A stretch of 64,000 bases of DNA, taken from Metaphire vulgaris (Eukaryota; Annelida; Clitellata; Crassiclitellata; Megascolecidae). Below are positions 48,900 through 60,814 of this stretch, one piece after another. The stretch is taken from contig CM030842.1 of the NCBI GenBank assembly GCA_018105865.1, forward strand, positions 17,617,915 through 17,681,914, given 5' to 3'. The first letter of the stretch is position 1. The number at the start of each line of letters is the position of its first letter. A program made the translations under genes and the position numbers. The notes beneath the pieces were generated by a model. The model saw only the letters and a list, made by a program, of their open reading frames with translations. It was not told the DNA's origin and did no database searches.

Positions 48900-49896
48900 A
48901 CAAACAGAAGCGCCGACGGTGTGTTGGTGTGTGTGTGTGTGTGCGTGTATAAGGGCAGTTCTTAACCCCGCCTTAAGCCAAAGCTCTTAACAAAGTCTTT
49001 TATTCAACTGGCGTTCTACAAAGCAGTGCTTCTGAGTTCGTCTCGTTGGCTTTGGGTAAACACGTGTTTCAAGGCCTGCCGAGTGTCGCTGCGTTCGGGC
49101 GCTGAGTCCAATGTGTGGATTAGTGGATCTGGCGCCTTAGTCGGCGAAGGCTTCGAACCGAATCAATGTCAACACACAGCATTCGAAGGCGTTCTTGGAC
49201 GTCCATTGGGAAAAAACGTCTGTTTATTATAACGAAATAATATTATGAACTGTCAAAAGCCTCATTGAATGGGTCTCGTGAATGCACAGCATAATCCAGT
49301 ATATAGGCTATGGCTTATATAGGCTATGGCTATGTGTGCATAAACTCAGTTTTCTCGTACTATAGGTCTGTAGATTATATGCCTTCAGATTTCATGACGA
49401 CTGGGAAAGTATAAACAGCAGTTCTAAATTTAAATTTTAATGAAAAATCGAAATTAATTCATTCAAAAATATTCAATCGCATTTTCAGGTTAGTTATAGA
49501 TGCAAGACCTTATATTAATGGCAGATCAAATACTTTATCCTGAAAATCTATAAGAGCTCCCTTTGCTCGTGTTTAGAAATAGTCTCTGATCACATCTGCT
49601 TCTTAATTGGGACGACAACCGACAGGTGTTAATGCGTTTTCAGTCATTCTCCAATGCTTCGCCACGTGCCTACCTGTAACTGGATAGCTCCCAGGTGTAG
49701 TCTACTCGTTTCATCATTTGGGGTTTCCTGTAGTCTTTGCTAAATTTCTGCTTAGACACAGTTCATGGGAAGATGAAATAATGAGTTTTAATAAAAACAA
49801 GTTTTCTAAATTTTTGAATTAATCTAAGCAGAATTCAGGTATGGGCTGAGTGTCAGAATTAATTATGTCGATTTTGCATGGCGCTAGATGACAGGT

Positions 49897-49947
<51 letters not shown>

Positions 49948-50405
49948 AACGGGGCGGTGTCTTGTGTGTTAGTCTGCACATGTACAACGAGTGAAAGGGA
50001 AGGCAAGACGTGGCTTCAGTTATGGCGGCCACTGTGTTTGCAGTCGAATGGTCGACTTAGACGGACAGAGCAGCACCTTGCCTGCCCTGCTGCCCCTGCA
50101 TCGGGTTCACTGAGAGCACAGAGCTCAGGTGATGTGGTCGGCGCTTCTATATTCCGATTACCTCGTTAGCATCCTCTTCTCCGACGATCAAACATTTCTT
50201 CTTTTTATAATAATATTGACTATCGCCTACGACGGCGCCTGCAAAAGCCTTCAAAGTCATTATGCAATCTATTAATAATTACATGCACGAAATTCACATT
50301 CGATCATAACGCGCATCTGCTAACAGCTCTCGCCTAAGGATCATCTGAAAATTCCATCATAATATGTAGGCCTAACGCATATGTGTTTTATGCATAGTTT
50401 TATGC

Positions 50406-50437
<32 letters not shown>

Positions 50438-51480
50438 ATAATATATATGCCTATATGTGCGTATATGCGTATATAAAGCCTATGCGGATGAGTGATGAGT
50501 GATGAGTGGTGCGGATGAGGCACTTGACTTAGGCGCGGCCATCACAGAGACAAACGTCCTCCTGTTGTTAATCATTATAAACTGTCAAATGAGTGTCTTA
50601 ATTGCGAAGGCAATCACCTTTGGCACAGGTAATTAATGTGGCGCAGCAGTTGATAGCGCTAGATAATAATTCTCTGCGGAGCTATTCGGCGCTACGTGAA
50701 CTAGACTCCGTGATTAGCCCTGAGGCCTATAATTATAGGCCTCTGTGTTACTCTGTGTAGGCCTCTGCCAAGCCTCACCGTCTGTGGCAGCTGAAGGGAA
50801 TTTTCCATCGTATTCGTCTCTTCCGTGCATCGACCAATGGGGACAAAAGCACTGCGATAGAGAAAGAGAAAGCGGATCCTCCTATAGTCTGTTTCTTGCT
50901 CTCAGGGCGATTGAAGATCACAGCAGGCGTTCTCAAGAGGCAGTGTGGCAGTCTTGCTAACGTAGTTTCCCTATTGTCGGGTATTTCGACGCTGACAATA
51001 GAATTTCCAGTCAACTGTTTGGACTTTCCCTCTCCATTTCGTCTGAGACTTCCATTGGGAAGGAGTTCGTTGATTAGGGTCTCTGGAGTTATGGCGACTG
51101 TCATCGACGTAATGTGTCTGCGATCTATCTGTACGACGCAGCTATCTTTCATTATTTACTAGATTTGTGATCGAATTAACAATAGACAAGTGACGAGCAA
51201 TCGACGCTGTTTAGTTGTGATATAGAAATCGTGCAGAATATGACTCGTCGCTCAATTTCTTTACCTAACTTCGCTCCTCCTTCTAATAACGAAAGAATGC
51301 GAAGGATAACGATAAAACAGGAATAACCGACAACTCGTTTCAGGAGAAAATCAAAATTTAAAAACATAGAAAATGTGCCAACTGTGAACTGTGTTCAATT
51401 AAAACCGTGATTGATATCAACTCTTAGTAGTCTATTAATAACTATTACTCACTCTAACCTATAGTTTACTAAGCGCTGTA
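48900..51480. other. Divergent intergenic region between the two TRIM-type genes
   Basis: Contains (AG)n at 49898-49943 and an AT tract at 50405-50445. Two antisense open frames cover 50760-51162: plus reads SGRLKITAGVLK, minus reads DSCVVQIDRRHITSMTV. Neither has a recognised domain or firm splice sites. Promoters of both TRIM genes must lie here. Confidence 0.45.
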
Positions 51481-51538
51481 GTTGTTTTGTTGCTATAATC
51501 GTTGTCCAGACAGCGGACAGAGGGCAGCATCGATTCCA

Positions 51539-54129
51539 ATGACCTCCTCCTCCTCCCCCTCTCCCTCCGTGAAAGCGCCGGAAGCACGCTTCGCCCCGTC
51601 GGCGGCGCCTTTAGACACTGCGAAGGTTCTTGAAGCGAAATTCTCCAAGTTCGACAGAATCCTGAATGCGGAATTCGAGAGACCGCTCTGTGACGATTGC
51701 CTCGAAGAGCAGCAATCCAGTGGTCACAGCAGGGAGGCTCCAGCGGGCGACGTCTACTGTCGGAACTGTCGACAGATGTTGTGCGACGGTTGCTGTCTCT
51801 ATCATCGCAAGGCAAAGGCGTGTCGGTCGCATGTGTTGGTTGCATTCGAGAAAAGCCATCCGAACTGCGACTTCTCCGTCGACGGCAAAGCGCCCGGTGT
51901 CTGCAGACGACACGCCGACAAGCAGCAGCAGCAGCACCTGTTGAACTGCTTCTGCTTCGACTGCAAAGACGTCGTCTGCAAGATCTGTCTCGAGGAATTC
52001 CACTCGAAACACAAGTGCGCCGACGTCACCGATGTATGTGATCGCTTCAGAAAGGAAATCCTCGACCATCTTACACTGTGCTTGTCTTCGGAGAAAACGG
52101 TCTCGGAGAAAGGAGAACGTCTGAGACACGAACAGAACGAAAACGAGGCGTTGATTGACAGGTTGAAAGCTGAGATTGACAGAACACGGGAAGAGATGAA
52201 GCGATTAGTAGACAACGAGGCTGATCGGCTGCTACAAGAAGTTCACCTGCTTCAGGTGAAGAGAAACACTGAGATCGAAGCTTCTGTGACCAGAGTAGTT
52301 TGTCACCTGTCTCAGGTGGATAGCTTCAAGAACTACGCAACGAAAATAACCAGCCAAGGATCGGTCAGCGACATCTGCCAATCGGTGACCGACTTAAAGG
52401 TCGTCAGCAATGTCTTAGAAAACGAAACGAAGGAAATCGCTGAAAGCGAACTTCGGCTTTTTCCAATTTCTTTCACATCCGGGCATTTCGAAGAGTTAAT
52501 GGAAAAAGATGCAAACAATGTTTTCGGAAAAATTGAAGGTAACGCAGGTTTCAATAAAGGCTAAGCAAAAAAAATTCAAATATATACTTAGTATCAACTA
52601 TATACAGTAGATCTGTATTTTTCATACTGAGTTGCTAATTTACATATACAAGCCTACGATATAAAGTAGAGCAAAACTGAGCAGTGAACGTTCTTAATTA
52701 TTGCGTTTCATAGGAACTGGGGGGTCCACCACTAAAGAAACCCAGTTAGTGTTTGAGAAAGACCCATTTTTTAACATTGGAAACTGATTCCCTTATATCC
52801 AGACCCCGTTTTTATTTTTTTATTTGGGAAATCGATCTGGCAACACCATGACCAGCATAAACCATTGGTTGAGGCCATTGGAGTGGGAGCTGTTGGTCCA
52901 TAATTCAACCGATTTCCTGGGTCATTGAACTCCAGATGGATCTTCTATCAGTGAGAAATTGTGTTAAGAGTTCGTTTTATGTTGAGATGATCTTTCTTCT
53001 TCTGTTTAATTGTCCAACTTTCCGAAATTAATAATTCCACTGACAATTGTAAAAGTGAAAATCGAATTCACGGGAATTTCAGCGCATTAATTATATTATT
53101 CATCTATCACGCGACAGGGTTTCCGAAAAGCTATTTATGTGTTGAGCGACGATTATATTAATTTACTTACTATGCCATTTGCAATCGAGTGGTGACATTC
53201 TGAGTAAATGTTTTACAGGGAAGCTGGCCTACACAATGGACCCCGTGCTGCTGTCCGGCCCTTCGCCCTCTCCTCCTTCTAATCTGAAGTTTATCAGCGG
53301 AATCGCTCTTCTCAACAGCCAAATATTCACAACACGATATTCCACATCAGAGATCGGCGTCTACGATTCGTCGTTTGCCTTCAGTCGAGCGATGAGAGTG
53401 ACAAAGGTGCTCAGGGACCCTCACTGCATCGTCTCCTGCCCTCTGAACGACTGTCTGTACATCGTCAACAGAACCGAAAGAGAGTCAACGGTCAGTGACA
53501 TCGTCAGAATAAGCCCCAGTGGAATTCTGCTGAACAGGTGGGCGGTCGATGACAACAGCTACGGACGCATCTCAGTCACAGACAAAGGCACCGTCATCAA
53601 GACATTTCACCTGACATCTCACCTGGTGGAATATACCTGCGACGGTCAGGTGGTCCGAGACATCGCCTTACCTGGCTCCGTGGAACGACCTTGGCATGCG
53701 ATGCAGACGCCAGGTGGAGAATTCGTCGTAAGCCACGGTCAGTACGGAGACAAACAGCACAGGGTCTGTCTGGTGGACTGCAAAGGACAACTGAAGACGT
53801 CGTTTAGCATGGACGCCAGTCTAGATACGAAGTACCTGAACTGCCCGGTGCATCTGTCGCTCTGTAGCGACGGAACGGTCGTCTGCGTTGACGCCAACAA
53901 CAGGCGTCTGCTGATGCTCAGTTCGACGCTTCACTTCCAAAGGGAGTTGCTGAGCAGAGTCGACGGAATCGAAAGCAGACCTCACGCCGTCTGCGTCGAC
54001 GAAGCACACCAGCGCCTTCTGGTGTCCGTCAAAGACACGTTCGTTGCGTTTCAACTGAGTGGCGTCGAAGGCGACGCTAAGAAGCACCAACCGACCGTCA
54101 ACAGGTTGATTAGCTCAGCGCTAAACTAA
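51539..54129 (+). CDS. RING-less B-box / coiled-coil / NHL protein
   Basis: Two exons: 51539-52538 (donor GAAG|GTAACG) and 53219-54129 (acceptor TTTTACAG), phase 1; 636 residues. The N-terminus (MTSSSSPSPS...) has no RING. B-box 1: CDDC, YCRNCRQMLCDGCCLYH. B-box 2: CRRH, CFCFDCKDVVCKICLEEFH. A coiled coil follows (EALIDRLKAEIDRTREEMKR). Exon 2 is an NHL-type propeller with repeated blades (GILLNRWAVDDNSYGRISV, PGSVERPWHAMQTPGGEFVV, TVVCVDANNRRLLMLSS). It shares exon plan and length with the minus-strand TRIM gene (about 640 residues), so the two are inverted paralogues. Without a RING it may act as an adaptor or regulator of its partner (inference). The frame is also open 57 bases upstream of the chosen ATG, so an upstream exon is possible. 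Confidence 0.9.
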
Positions 54130-54189
54130 GACAGACAGGGCGCGTCTACAACAGCTGCCTCTCACCGAAATGCAGACGTCGAGTCTCGT

Positions 54190-55050
54190 CAACTGAAAGA
54201 AAACTGACAGCGTGAAAAACAGCGACAAGCAAAACAGTTCATCACTAGTTTTCGAGAGTTGCCACACCGTTTCGTAAGTTTCGTAAAATCAGTGACAAGG
54301 AAAAAAAGTTCATCAGGAATTTTCAGACTCGGTGGCAGGGGCCGTCGGCCCTTCTGCAGTCTGTACAGGGGCCCGGAATTTCTCTCGGCGGGCCTGATCG
54401 CATTAACATTATGAGATTGGCACTTTCTCAAGATATTATAGATAAAGGGTATTCAGGGTATTCGATAAGAGTCCTATCACGTGACTTAGCTGGTGTTTTG
54501 TTTTTCGTTTTGCTGAAATCTGTCAGAACGTTTTTCACGATTATTGAAAATTCGAGTAAAACACCTTTTTCTTTTGTCGAAAACATCTAATGCAAGGTCT
54601 GTTGCTGTTATAGTAATAACGGAATCATCCTGGCCCGTTTGAACGAATTTTTAGCAGCAGGGGGTGCATTTCGTTGGCCATTTGGTAAATTTGTATGGAT
54701 TTAGATGTTCCGCCTCTCATGAATCCGACGCAAGGGGTGAGCTGCAGTCATAGCTTTTGCCGGTATCACATCATAGCCGCCCCAGCCATGACCGCCCCAG
54801 CCATGACCGCCCCAGCCATGAACGCCCCAGCCATGACCGCCCCAGCGAATTTGTAGCATGGGGTGCATTTTTCAGGGCATAGCTTAATAAATCATTTACC
54901 ATAAAAACTTGACAAGCAAAAAATGGTCATCACCCTTCCTTTATTGTGTCTTCAAAAATATTGAGAAGCAAAAAACGGCCTAATCTTCCAGGCAGTGCAC
55001 TGCATCCCCTGCACCCCCTCCTCCACTTCATAGGGGCCTGGAGAGGCATC
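54190..55050. repeat. Dispersed-repeat block rich in the AAGCAAAAAA motif
   Basis: Contains at least four GACAAGCAAAA-type motifs (about 54220, 54295, 54905, 54965) and two GGGGTGCATTT segments, as in the hAT-type elements, but no clean terminal repeats. Probably nested, decayed copies. Confidence 0.5.
54775..54846. repeat. 15-bp tandem repeat
   Basis: Nearly five copies of CCGCCCCAGCCATGA with one base change. A minisatellite inside the repeat block. Confidence 0.9.
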
Positions 55051-55059
55051 AGATGTCGC

Positions 55060-56110
55060 CTGATAGTTGCATTGTGACTTCGATGTCTTCTATCCTTTCG
55101 TCTGCTCATTTACTTAATAGACTCTTAGACCATATTTAAAATAATTAATTTATGATAACTGCAATTGTTTCCATGGACGGCTTTGAGGTCTATGCTGTTG
55201 AACGGACAAGGGAACGTACACGAAAAGACGAAATTCAATCAATCGTTTATTTCATTATCAGAAAATGTTGTACAATTATAAACAATTTCTGTACAATGTG
55301 TTGTAAGTCAGAGTAATAGGCCTATTCTAAAGCACTGCATTTCTAATGCATTTCTCCGTCTTTCAAAGTGAAGCTCTAAATGTAGACAATTCAAAGCAGA
55401 AATTCGTGCATTCATTCGAATGTGGTTCTGGAATTTCGGAGATAAAACCCCGTGTTGCAGGGGTATTTTTACACCCCCAACACCCTCCAATCTCAGCTAT
55501 GGGATGACCTTATTTGCTTGTCAGACTTTTTGGCAGGGACACCCAGAATTTACCGACACCCCCCCCCCCAAATTGATAATCCTAGAAATAAACCTGCCGC
55601 GTTGACATGCAATTGCACCAGAAGCACATGCTCACACAAAGACATAGGAGCATACACACAAACAGACGGTGTATATGTGTGTAGCAGATAGGTATACAGA
55701 AGAGATGCAGAAGACGTGCAGAGATTGCGATCACCAGTTCTGTTCAGTTTTTCAATGTCTTTGACCCTCAATGGAGACATTATGGATGTATGGAATGGTG
55801 AAAATCCTTCTCAGACAGTCCTATGAAACTCTGTCTGCTTTTCGTTTTCATCTCGACATTTTCTATTGTTTCGATTGCTATTCAATTGATTCAATAGATC
55901 TACAACAGGTGAAATAATCGACAAAGTCTCTAGAAAATCAGATTCCTCTTCGATACAAAGTCAACGCAAATTGCTCATTTTGGAGACGACGCACTTAAAT
56001 TAAACGGACCTTCAACATCTGACATTTAAAAGTTCAATTGTTTCATTGATACGGGATTTATGATTGTCATGCAATGACTGAAATATTAATGTATAGGATA
56101 TATACAGTTG
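55060..56110. other. Intergenic stretch
   Basis: No gene supported. A motif copy TTTGCTTGTCAGAC lies at about 55510 within a C-rich repeat-like segment. Confidence 0.5.
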
Positions 56111-56114
56111 TTAT

Positions 56115-56320
56115 CAGTGGCGTAGCCAGTGTCCAGAAATGGGGGGGGGCGGTGGCACCGACATCAAGCTCCAACATTTTCCTGTGGAAAAGTTCATGAA
56201 GCAAAAGACCAAGGTCATCAAAAATTACTGTAATTTCTGGCACATGATTTGTTTGCAATCAATCATCCTACCCTAAACCTCCACCCCAGCCAGAATAGGG
56301 GGCCCCGTGACTACGCCAAT
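56115..56320. mobile_element. hAT-type MITE, about 206 bp
   Basis: Left end CAGTGGCGTAGCCAGTG, right end GTGACTACGCCA. The internal motif is degenerate (GAAGCAAAAGACC). No target duplication visible. Confidence 0.6.
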
Positions 56321-56419
56321 TAATATATATATATATACACACATATGCATGCATATATATACATGTATATGCAGATAATGTATAGCTATATCAATATTGT
56401 TAAGTACTGAATCTATTAC

Positions 56420-56563
56420 CGCATTCTAATCTGGTTCTTAGTTGCAAGTGTTCACTTTCTTGTTTTTCTTCCGCTTTCTTTATTTTGTCGTTTAATTTCT
56501 GTTTTTCTGTTGTCCACTCCGTTTCCTTTCTCTTCAGTTCTGCTTCCAAGTTCTCTACTTTGG
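56420..56563 (-). CDS. Coiled-coil exon of an unassigned gene
   Basis: A phase 1-1 exon with acceptor CCCATTTGCAG and donor GTAATA. It reads AKVENLEAELKRKETEW and on through KQKLNDKIKKAEEK, a strongly heptad-like charged helix. It could belong to a gene continuing leftward or be an alternative exon of the adjacent receptor, whose last intron phase (0) does not match. Confidence 0.5.
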
Positions 56564-56751
56564 CTGCAAATGGGTAACTAACGCAATCACTGTGCAACAT
56601 ATCTCAATCAATACCTCAATCAAAATAGCAGAACGCAGCGAAATTTCAGATCATTGGCGTCTGGTTAATAATGAGTTACGAGGATGGGCATGAGACGCTG
56701 GTAGTGGCGTAGCCAGGGGAGGTTCAAGATTAGAGGGGCAAATATTAAACT

Positions 56752-59349
56752 CTAAATCCGCCTACGATGGGCGGGAGAGGCGATTGGTGCGGTCACGTGA
56801 TGTCCGACGACGGAGCAGAGCCTCGTGTCCAACGCATGAGCGTCGCAGTCGACAGATTGACACCCGTATTGACAGGAGGTCGATGAGTGACGACTCTGAC
56901 ACGCGTCACTGTAGATGCGTGACTGCGCAGACCTCTGGCAACTGGCGCTGTAAGCCCTTCGAGTGTAGTTCTCCTCGTTTTCTTTGCGTCGAAGGAGAAT
57001 TTCCCGAGGGTCAAGGACGCTGCTCACGTGACTCGCCTTCTGACGAATCATCACAGCTCGCCTAACAAAGAAATCCCTTACATCGCCAAGTGGACGTCAA
57101 ACGAAGCAGATATCTCAATTTTAAATAGTAATATTTCAGCAGAGAATACGGTTTAATTAAAAGAAATGAGCGAAGAATTGAAAATTATGTGAAAATGGAA
57201 AATGAAAGTAGAATTATCGAACAGCGAAATTCCAGGCGTAATTCAGTTTTGTAGATTGCAATTGGAGCGTTTGGCTGTTACCTTCTTTTGTAGAGATAAA
57301 CCAAAAGCAGCAAAATTAGTCCAAGAAGTATTCCGAGCATAACTCCAATGATGACAGCAAAGACGAGTCCTGTCAACAGACAGAAGAAGTCGATTCAAAG
57401 CAGCGAAATTCATGGACGCAGCAACGCTGAATATGCGCAAATGCTTTATGGACTCTGACAGATAACTGGACGAAAGGCAATTATTCTGCTGTTCATTCGC
57501 TGAATTCGTTAGATTTGGTCAATGAATTTCGCACATAAAGTGCCTCAAAGCGCTGACATTTGAACATAATATAATCAGTTTAACCCCTTAACTGTGTATT
57601 TAACTGTAACTCAATGTAAAATGGACGGATTTATCCGGGATCCCCAGTTAAGGGGTTAAGATAGTCGGGCGATTATACGATTAGCAGAACTTCAAACGTT
57701 TTGCATGGACGAAGTCTATGTTGATTGTGTGACCTCCTAAATGCCTCCAATGCCAGAAATAGAACTGGAACCAACCGACTGGAATTATTGTTTTCTTCGT
57801 CAGAGAAATTCCCCGCTTGATTGGCAGCTGCCCTGCAATTAAACACAACAAATGACAGACGTCACTCAGATGCAGACATTGTTTGGCAATGATTATATTT
57901 CAAGGTTAACCCGGTTGACTAGAACCTGAATATGTTGCATTTCGTTGCCCATTTCGACGAAAGAAATCTGAACATTCGACGATCAGAGCACAGCAGTTAA
58001 GCACAGCATCAGACCTCAATAGATAACGAAGACGATCGAATGTTAGGCGTTGGACGCTGTCACAGCGAATTAGAAAAAGAATTAGAAAAAGGTCTCTGCG
58101 CAGTGGATTCATTATAATCGCCATCATACAAAGCCTCTGCCAGAATGACTTATATAGGAGCGGATGATGCGATCACTTCTGGTATTTAGCAGAATCTTTC
58201 GATGTGCGCTTTGTGGAGTGATGGTTGGTGCTTTGACTGGGCCTGTCTTTGCCAGAGCAGTGACTGGTTGAGCCGGGTTTTTTTTACCGTCTGAGCAGTT
58301 CGATGTAATGGCGCCAATCCACGAAGTCCCTCTGCAGGTCAAGTACGAAGTCTCGAGGGAGAAGTTACATCTGATGATCACCCGATCACTCGATCTCTCG
58401 ATCCAGGAATTGATCGAAGGGATTGGATCAAGACATCCAACAACTACACGACCATCAATCAAACAGACTGACACTTCGCATGACATAAACATAACTATGA
58501 CGTAAGCACTGTCTATAAAAACACTTTGAACACATGACTACAGTCGAACCTTCGTTCACGCGGACTGTCGCTTAGCACAGCCTAAAGGCCCCTGTTAAGC
58601 GGGTCTCACTGTACATGACGCTTTCGTTTGAATGGCAGTCGGTTAGATTGGTCCAGGTGAGTTTCTGGTCAGATTTCTTAAGTAATGCTCACAACGGTAG
58701 ATTAACTAATGACATCACTGTATACCTGTGAAGGTAAGTCATAGAAGGGACAATAGTTGCAGTGGATTCAATTGTCATCCGTCATTATATTAAAATCCGA
58801 TGACGTCATAAGCAGTTAATGCCTTCAGTTGTGAAGCGCCTATATTTGCGCCCTGATGCAATACCTTGTAATTTAAGGACGAAATGTGCTTGGGTCTTCT
58901 GCTGTTCGTTTTTCGCTCGATTTCTTTCTAAGTAGACCGTAGCTTGATTTCCGCTCGTTCTGTAGATTTCCTCTTCTCTTTGACGGACTTCGCATAACGC
59001 GTTGCTATGGCGACGACCATTTTCTATGACGTAGACAATGACGGGGCACGGTCTGAGGTGCCGGAAACCTTCGTTGCTTAGCAACGACTCGAACGCCCGA
59101 TGCTGTACGAAACTGTATAGAATGGCATTTATCTTTTGACCTCGCTGGGTCATAAAGGTCAGAGGACAGTTTTCGTTCAACACTTCTTCTGAGCTGGAAA
59201 GGGCGACGGAAGAGGTGGAGGAGGGTGTGGACGATGAAGAGGAGGAGGAGGAGGAGTCGAAGGCGAAGTGAACGTAGGTCGGTCGACCAGAAGGATCGAG
59301 ATCAACTTTGTCATCACAACGAACAGAAGTTGCGTCTACAACTGAACGA

Positions 59350-59401
<52 letters not shown>

Positions 59402-59621
59402 TATTAGATAATTTCTATAGTGCAGTAAACTTGACAATTTCTTAAGCGCAGTAACATAGTTAGGTGGCTACAGTTGTGACGCATTTACAAGCGACCCAGT
59501 AAGACGAATTATAGCTTCATCTACTTATTTTGCATTCATGTCAGTTTAATGCGATTATGCGATCGCATATTTAAAAAAATTGAATGCACCGCATTTTCTT
59601 CCGTTTTCGGCATTGCGATTT

Positions 59622-59672
<51 letters not shown>

Positions 59673-60184
59673 TTAAATTTTTAAAAATTTAAAAATATAT
59701 GCATTAAATTTAAAAAATTTAAATATATATATATGTGTGTGTATATGTGTATATATATGTATATATGTATATATATGTATATATATGCATATATATATAT
59801 ATATATATATTGTGTGTGGCGATTTTATCTGCACTTTCGCTATTCTCCTCGTATATACATAGACAGGGGATCAGCGCCTGTTTGGATCTGCTTTTTTTGC
59901 TTGTCAGCCTTTTTATAACCGTAAAACGCCGCAATTTTTGCATATATGGCCGCACTAGCAAATTTTGCATACATGCGAGGTGAAGTATAGGAGCATTAAT
60001 GGGAAATTTCTGCACTTTTCTCCGCATTTTTAGTATCTCTGAGTCCCGCGCTTTTCCCGAGAAATTCCAGCATTAAACCGGCATCGGAATTTTATAGAAA
60101 ATGCGACTGTTTCTGAAAAACATTGCAAATAAAAAGGCAGCGGATCGGTAGAATAAGGTCGCTATAGCGCCATCTCTCCCTTCC

Positions 60185-60237
<53 letters not shown>

Positions 60238-60692
60238 TGCTGGACCATTTTGATTGATATTAGATTGAAATCCTGAACTCTTGAGAAACCTTTCAGACTG
60301 CATGACAGCCTATCACCCCCATTCAGGTTTCTCATCAGTTTGACGTAATTTCGCAACCAGTCTATTCCCTGAATGGGGAACCGAAGCGCGCTGGCATCGG
60401 TTTACGCATGAATACCTGTTACACACGTGTAACTGGCCTCCAGGTAAGAGGTTAAGTCCTTTGGACACGGCTGGACCAGCTCTCGAAGCCCTGGAATGCT
60501 GAACTGACATGACCTCTGACCCGAACAGCTTCTATCGAGGAGGTCAAGGACGCTGGTCGAACACCCGAGGAATCCGTAGTCACGTGTCACGCACCGACCC
60601 AATTGGATTCGTCCATAACGGGCCTCTTCCATTATGATGATCTGCGAGGGGACAGGTAGCGTTGAATGTCTCGAACTGACAATATTCTCTTA
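56752..60692 (-). CDS. SUEL / CUB-like / sushi-like transmembrane receptor, 5' incomplete
   Basis: Minus-strand exons: 60692-60416 SUEL lectin (YCQFETFNATCP, MEEARYGRIQLGRC, SCSGQRSCQFSIPG, TSYLEASYTC); 59335-58865 CUB-like (VRCDDKVDLDPSGRPTYV, serine run, NENCPLTF, RTSGNQATVYLE, AHFVLKLQG); 58467-58288 sushi-like (VIIRCNFSLETSYLTCRGTSW, five cysteines); 57832-57776 stalk; 57370-57282 transmembrane (GLVFAVIIGVMLGILLGLIL); 57039-56752 tail with ENYTRRAYSASC and RIYSDACQ. Junctions are phase 1 except transmembrane to tail (phase 0). The SUEL exon has one surplus C in a CCCC run at about 60643; removing it restores both frame and phase. A signal-peptide exon was not found upstream. An alternative tail (ASCDDSSEGESREQRP) uses an acceptor at about 57064. 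The role is probably ligand recognition at the surface. Confidence 0.75.
57580..57659. mobile_element. TTAA-type MITE, 80 bp, intact ends
   Basis: TTAACCCCTTAACTG at the left and CAGTTAAGGGGTTAA at the right: a perfect 15-bp inverted repeat with TTAA at each tip. It lies in an intron of the minus-strand receptor. Confidence 0.8.
58541..58611. mobile_element. Pogo/mariner-like MITE, 71 bp
   Basis: CAGTCGAACCTTCGTT start and GGGTCTCACTG end, flanked by TA on both sides (58539-58540 and 58612-58613). It lies between the CUB-like and sushi-like exons. Confidence 0.6.
59350..59406. repeat. (ATT)n microsatellite
   Basis: Perfect ATT run next to the inferred acceptor of the CUB-like exon (AAT on the transcribed strand, where a pyrimidine tract would be expected). 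Confidence 0.96.
59624..59815. repeat. AT-rich simple repeats
   Basis: Pure (AT)n run, a duplicated ATGCATTAAATTT...AAATT segment, then ATATGTAT repeats. A hAT-type internal motif TTTTTTGCTTGTCAG follows at about 59890. Confidence 0.92.
60188..60234. repeat. (CT)n microsatellite
   Basis: Perfect CT run in the intron between the SUEL and CUB-like exons. Confidence 0.96.
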
Positions 60693-60814
60693 CTTCTGAC
60701 AAAGATATAAAACAGTTGAGTGAGGCACAATTCATATACTCTTATTATGCATGTGTGTATATATATGTGTGTAAATATATTTCGTACTTATGCTCATGTA
60801 TACCTTCTCATAAG

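Noticed and set aside
50760..51162. Antisense frames of about 130 codons upstream of the RING-less B-box/NHL gene
   Set aside because: They might be coding, but no family, start exon or donor could be supported; noted only within the intergenic entry.
56784..57065. Plus-strand frame opposite the receptor tail
   Set aside because: The minus-strand tail is phase-compatible with the transmembrane exon; the plus frame has no splice or domain support.
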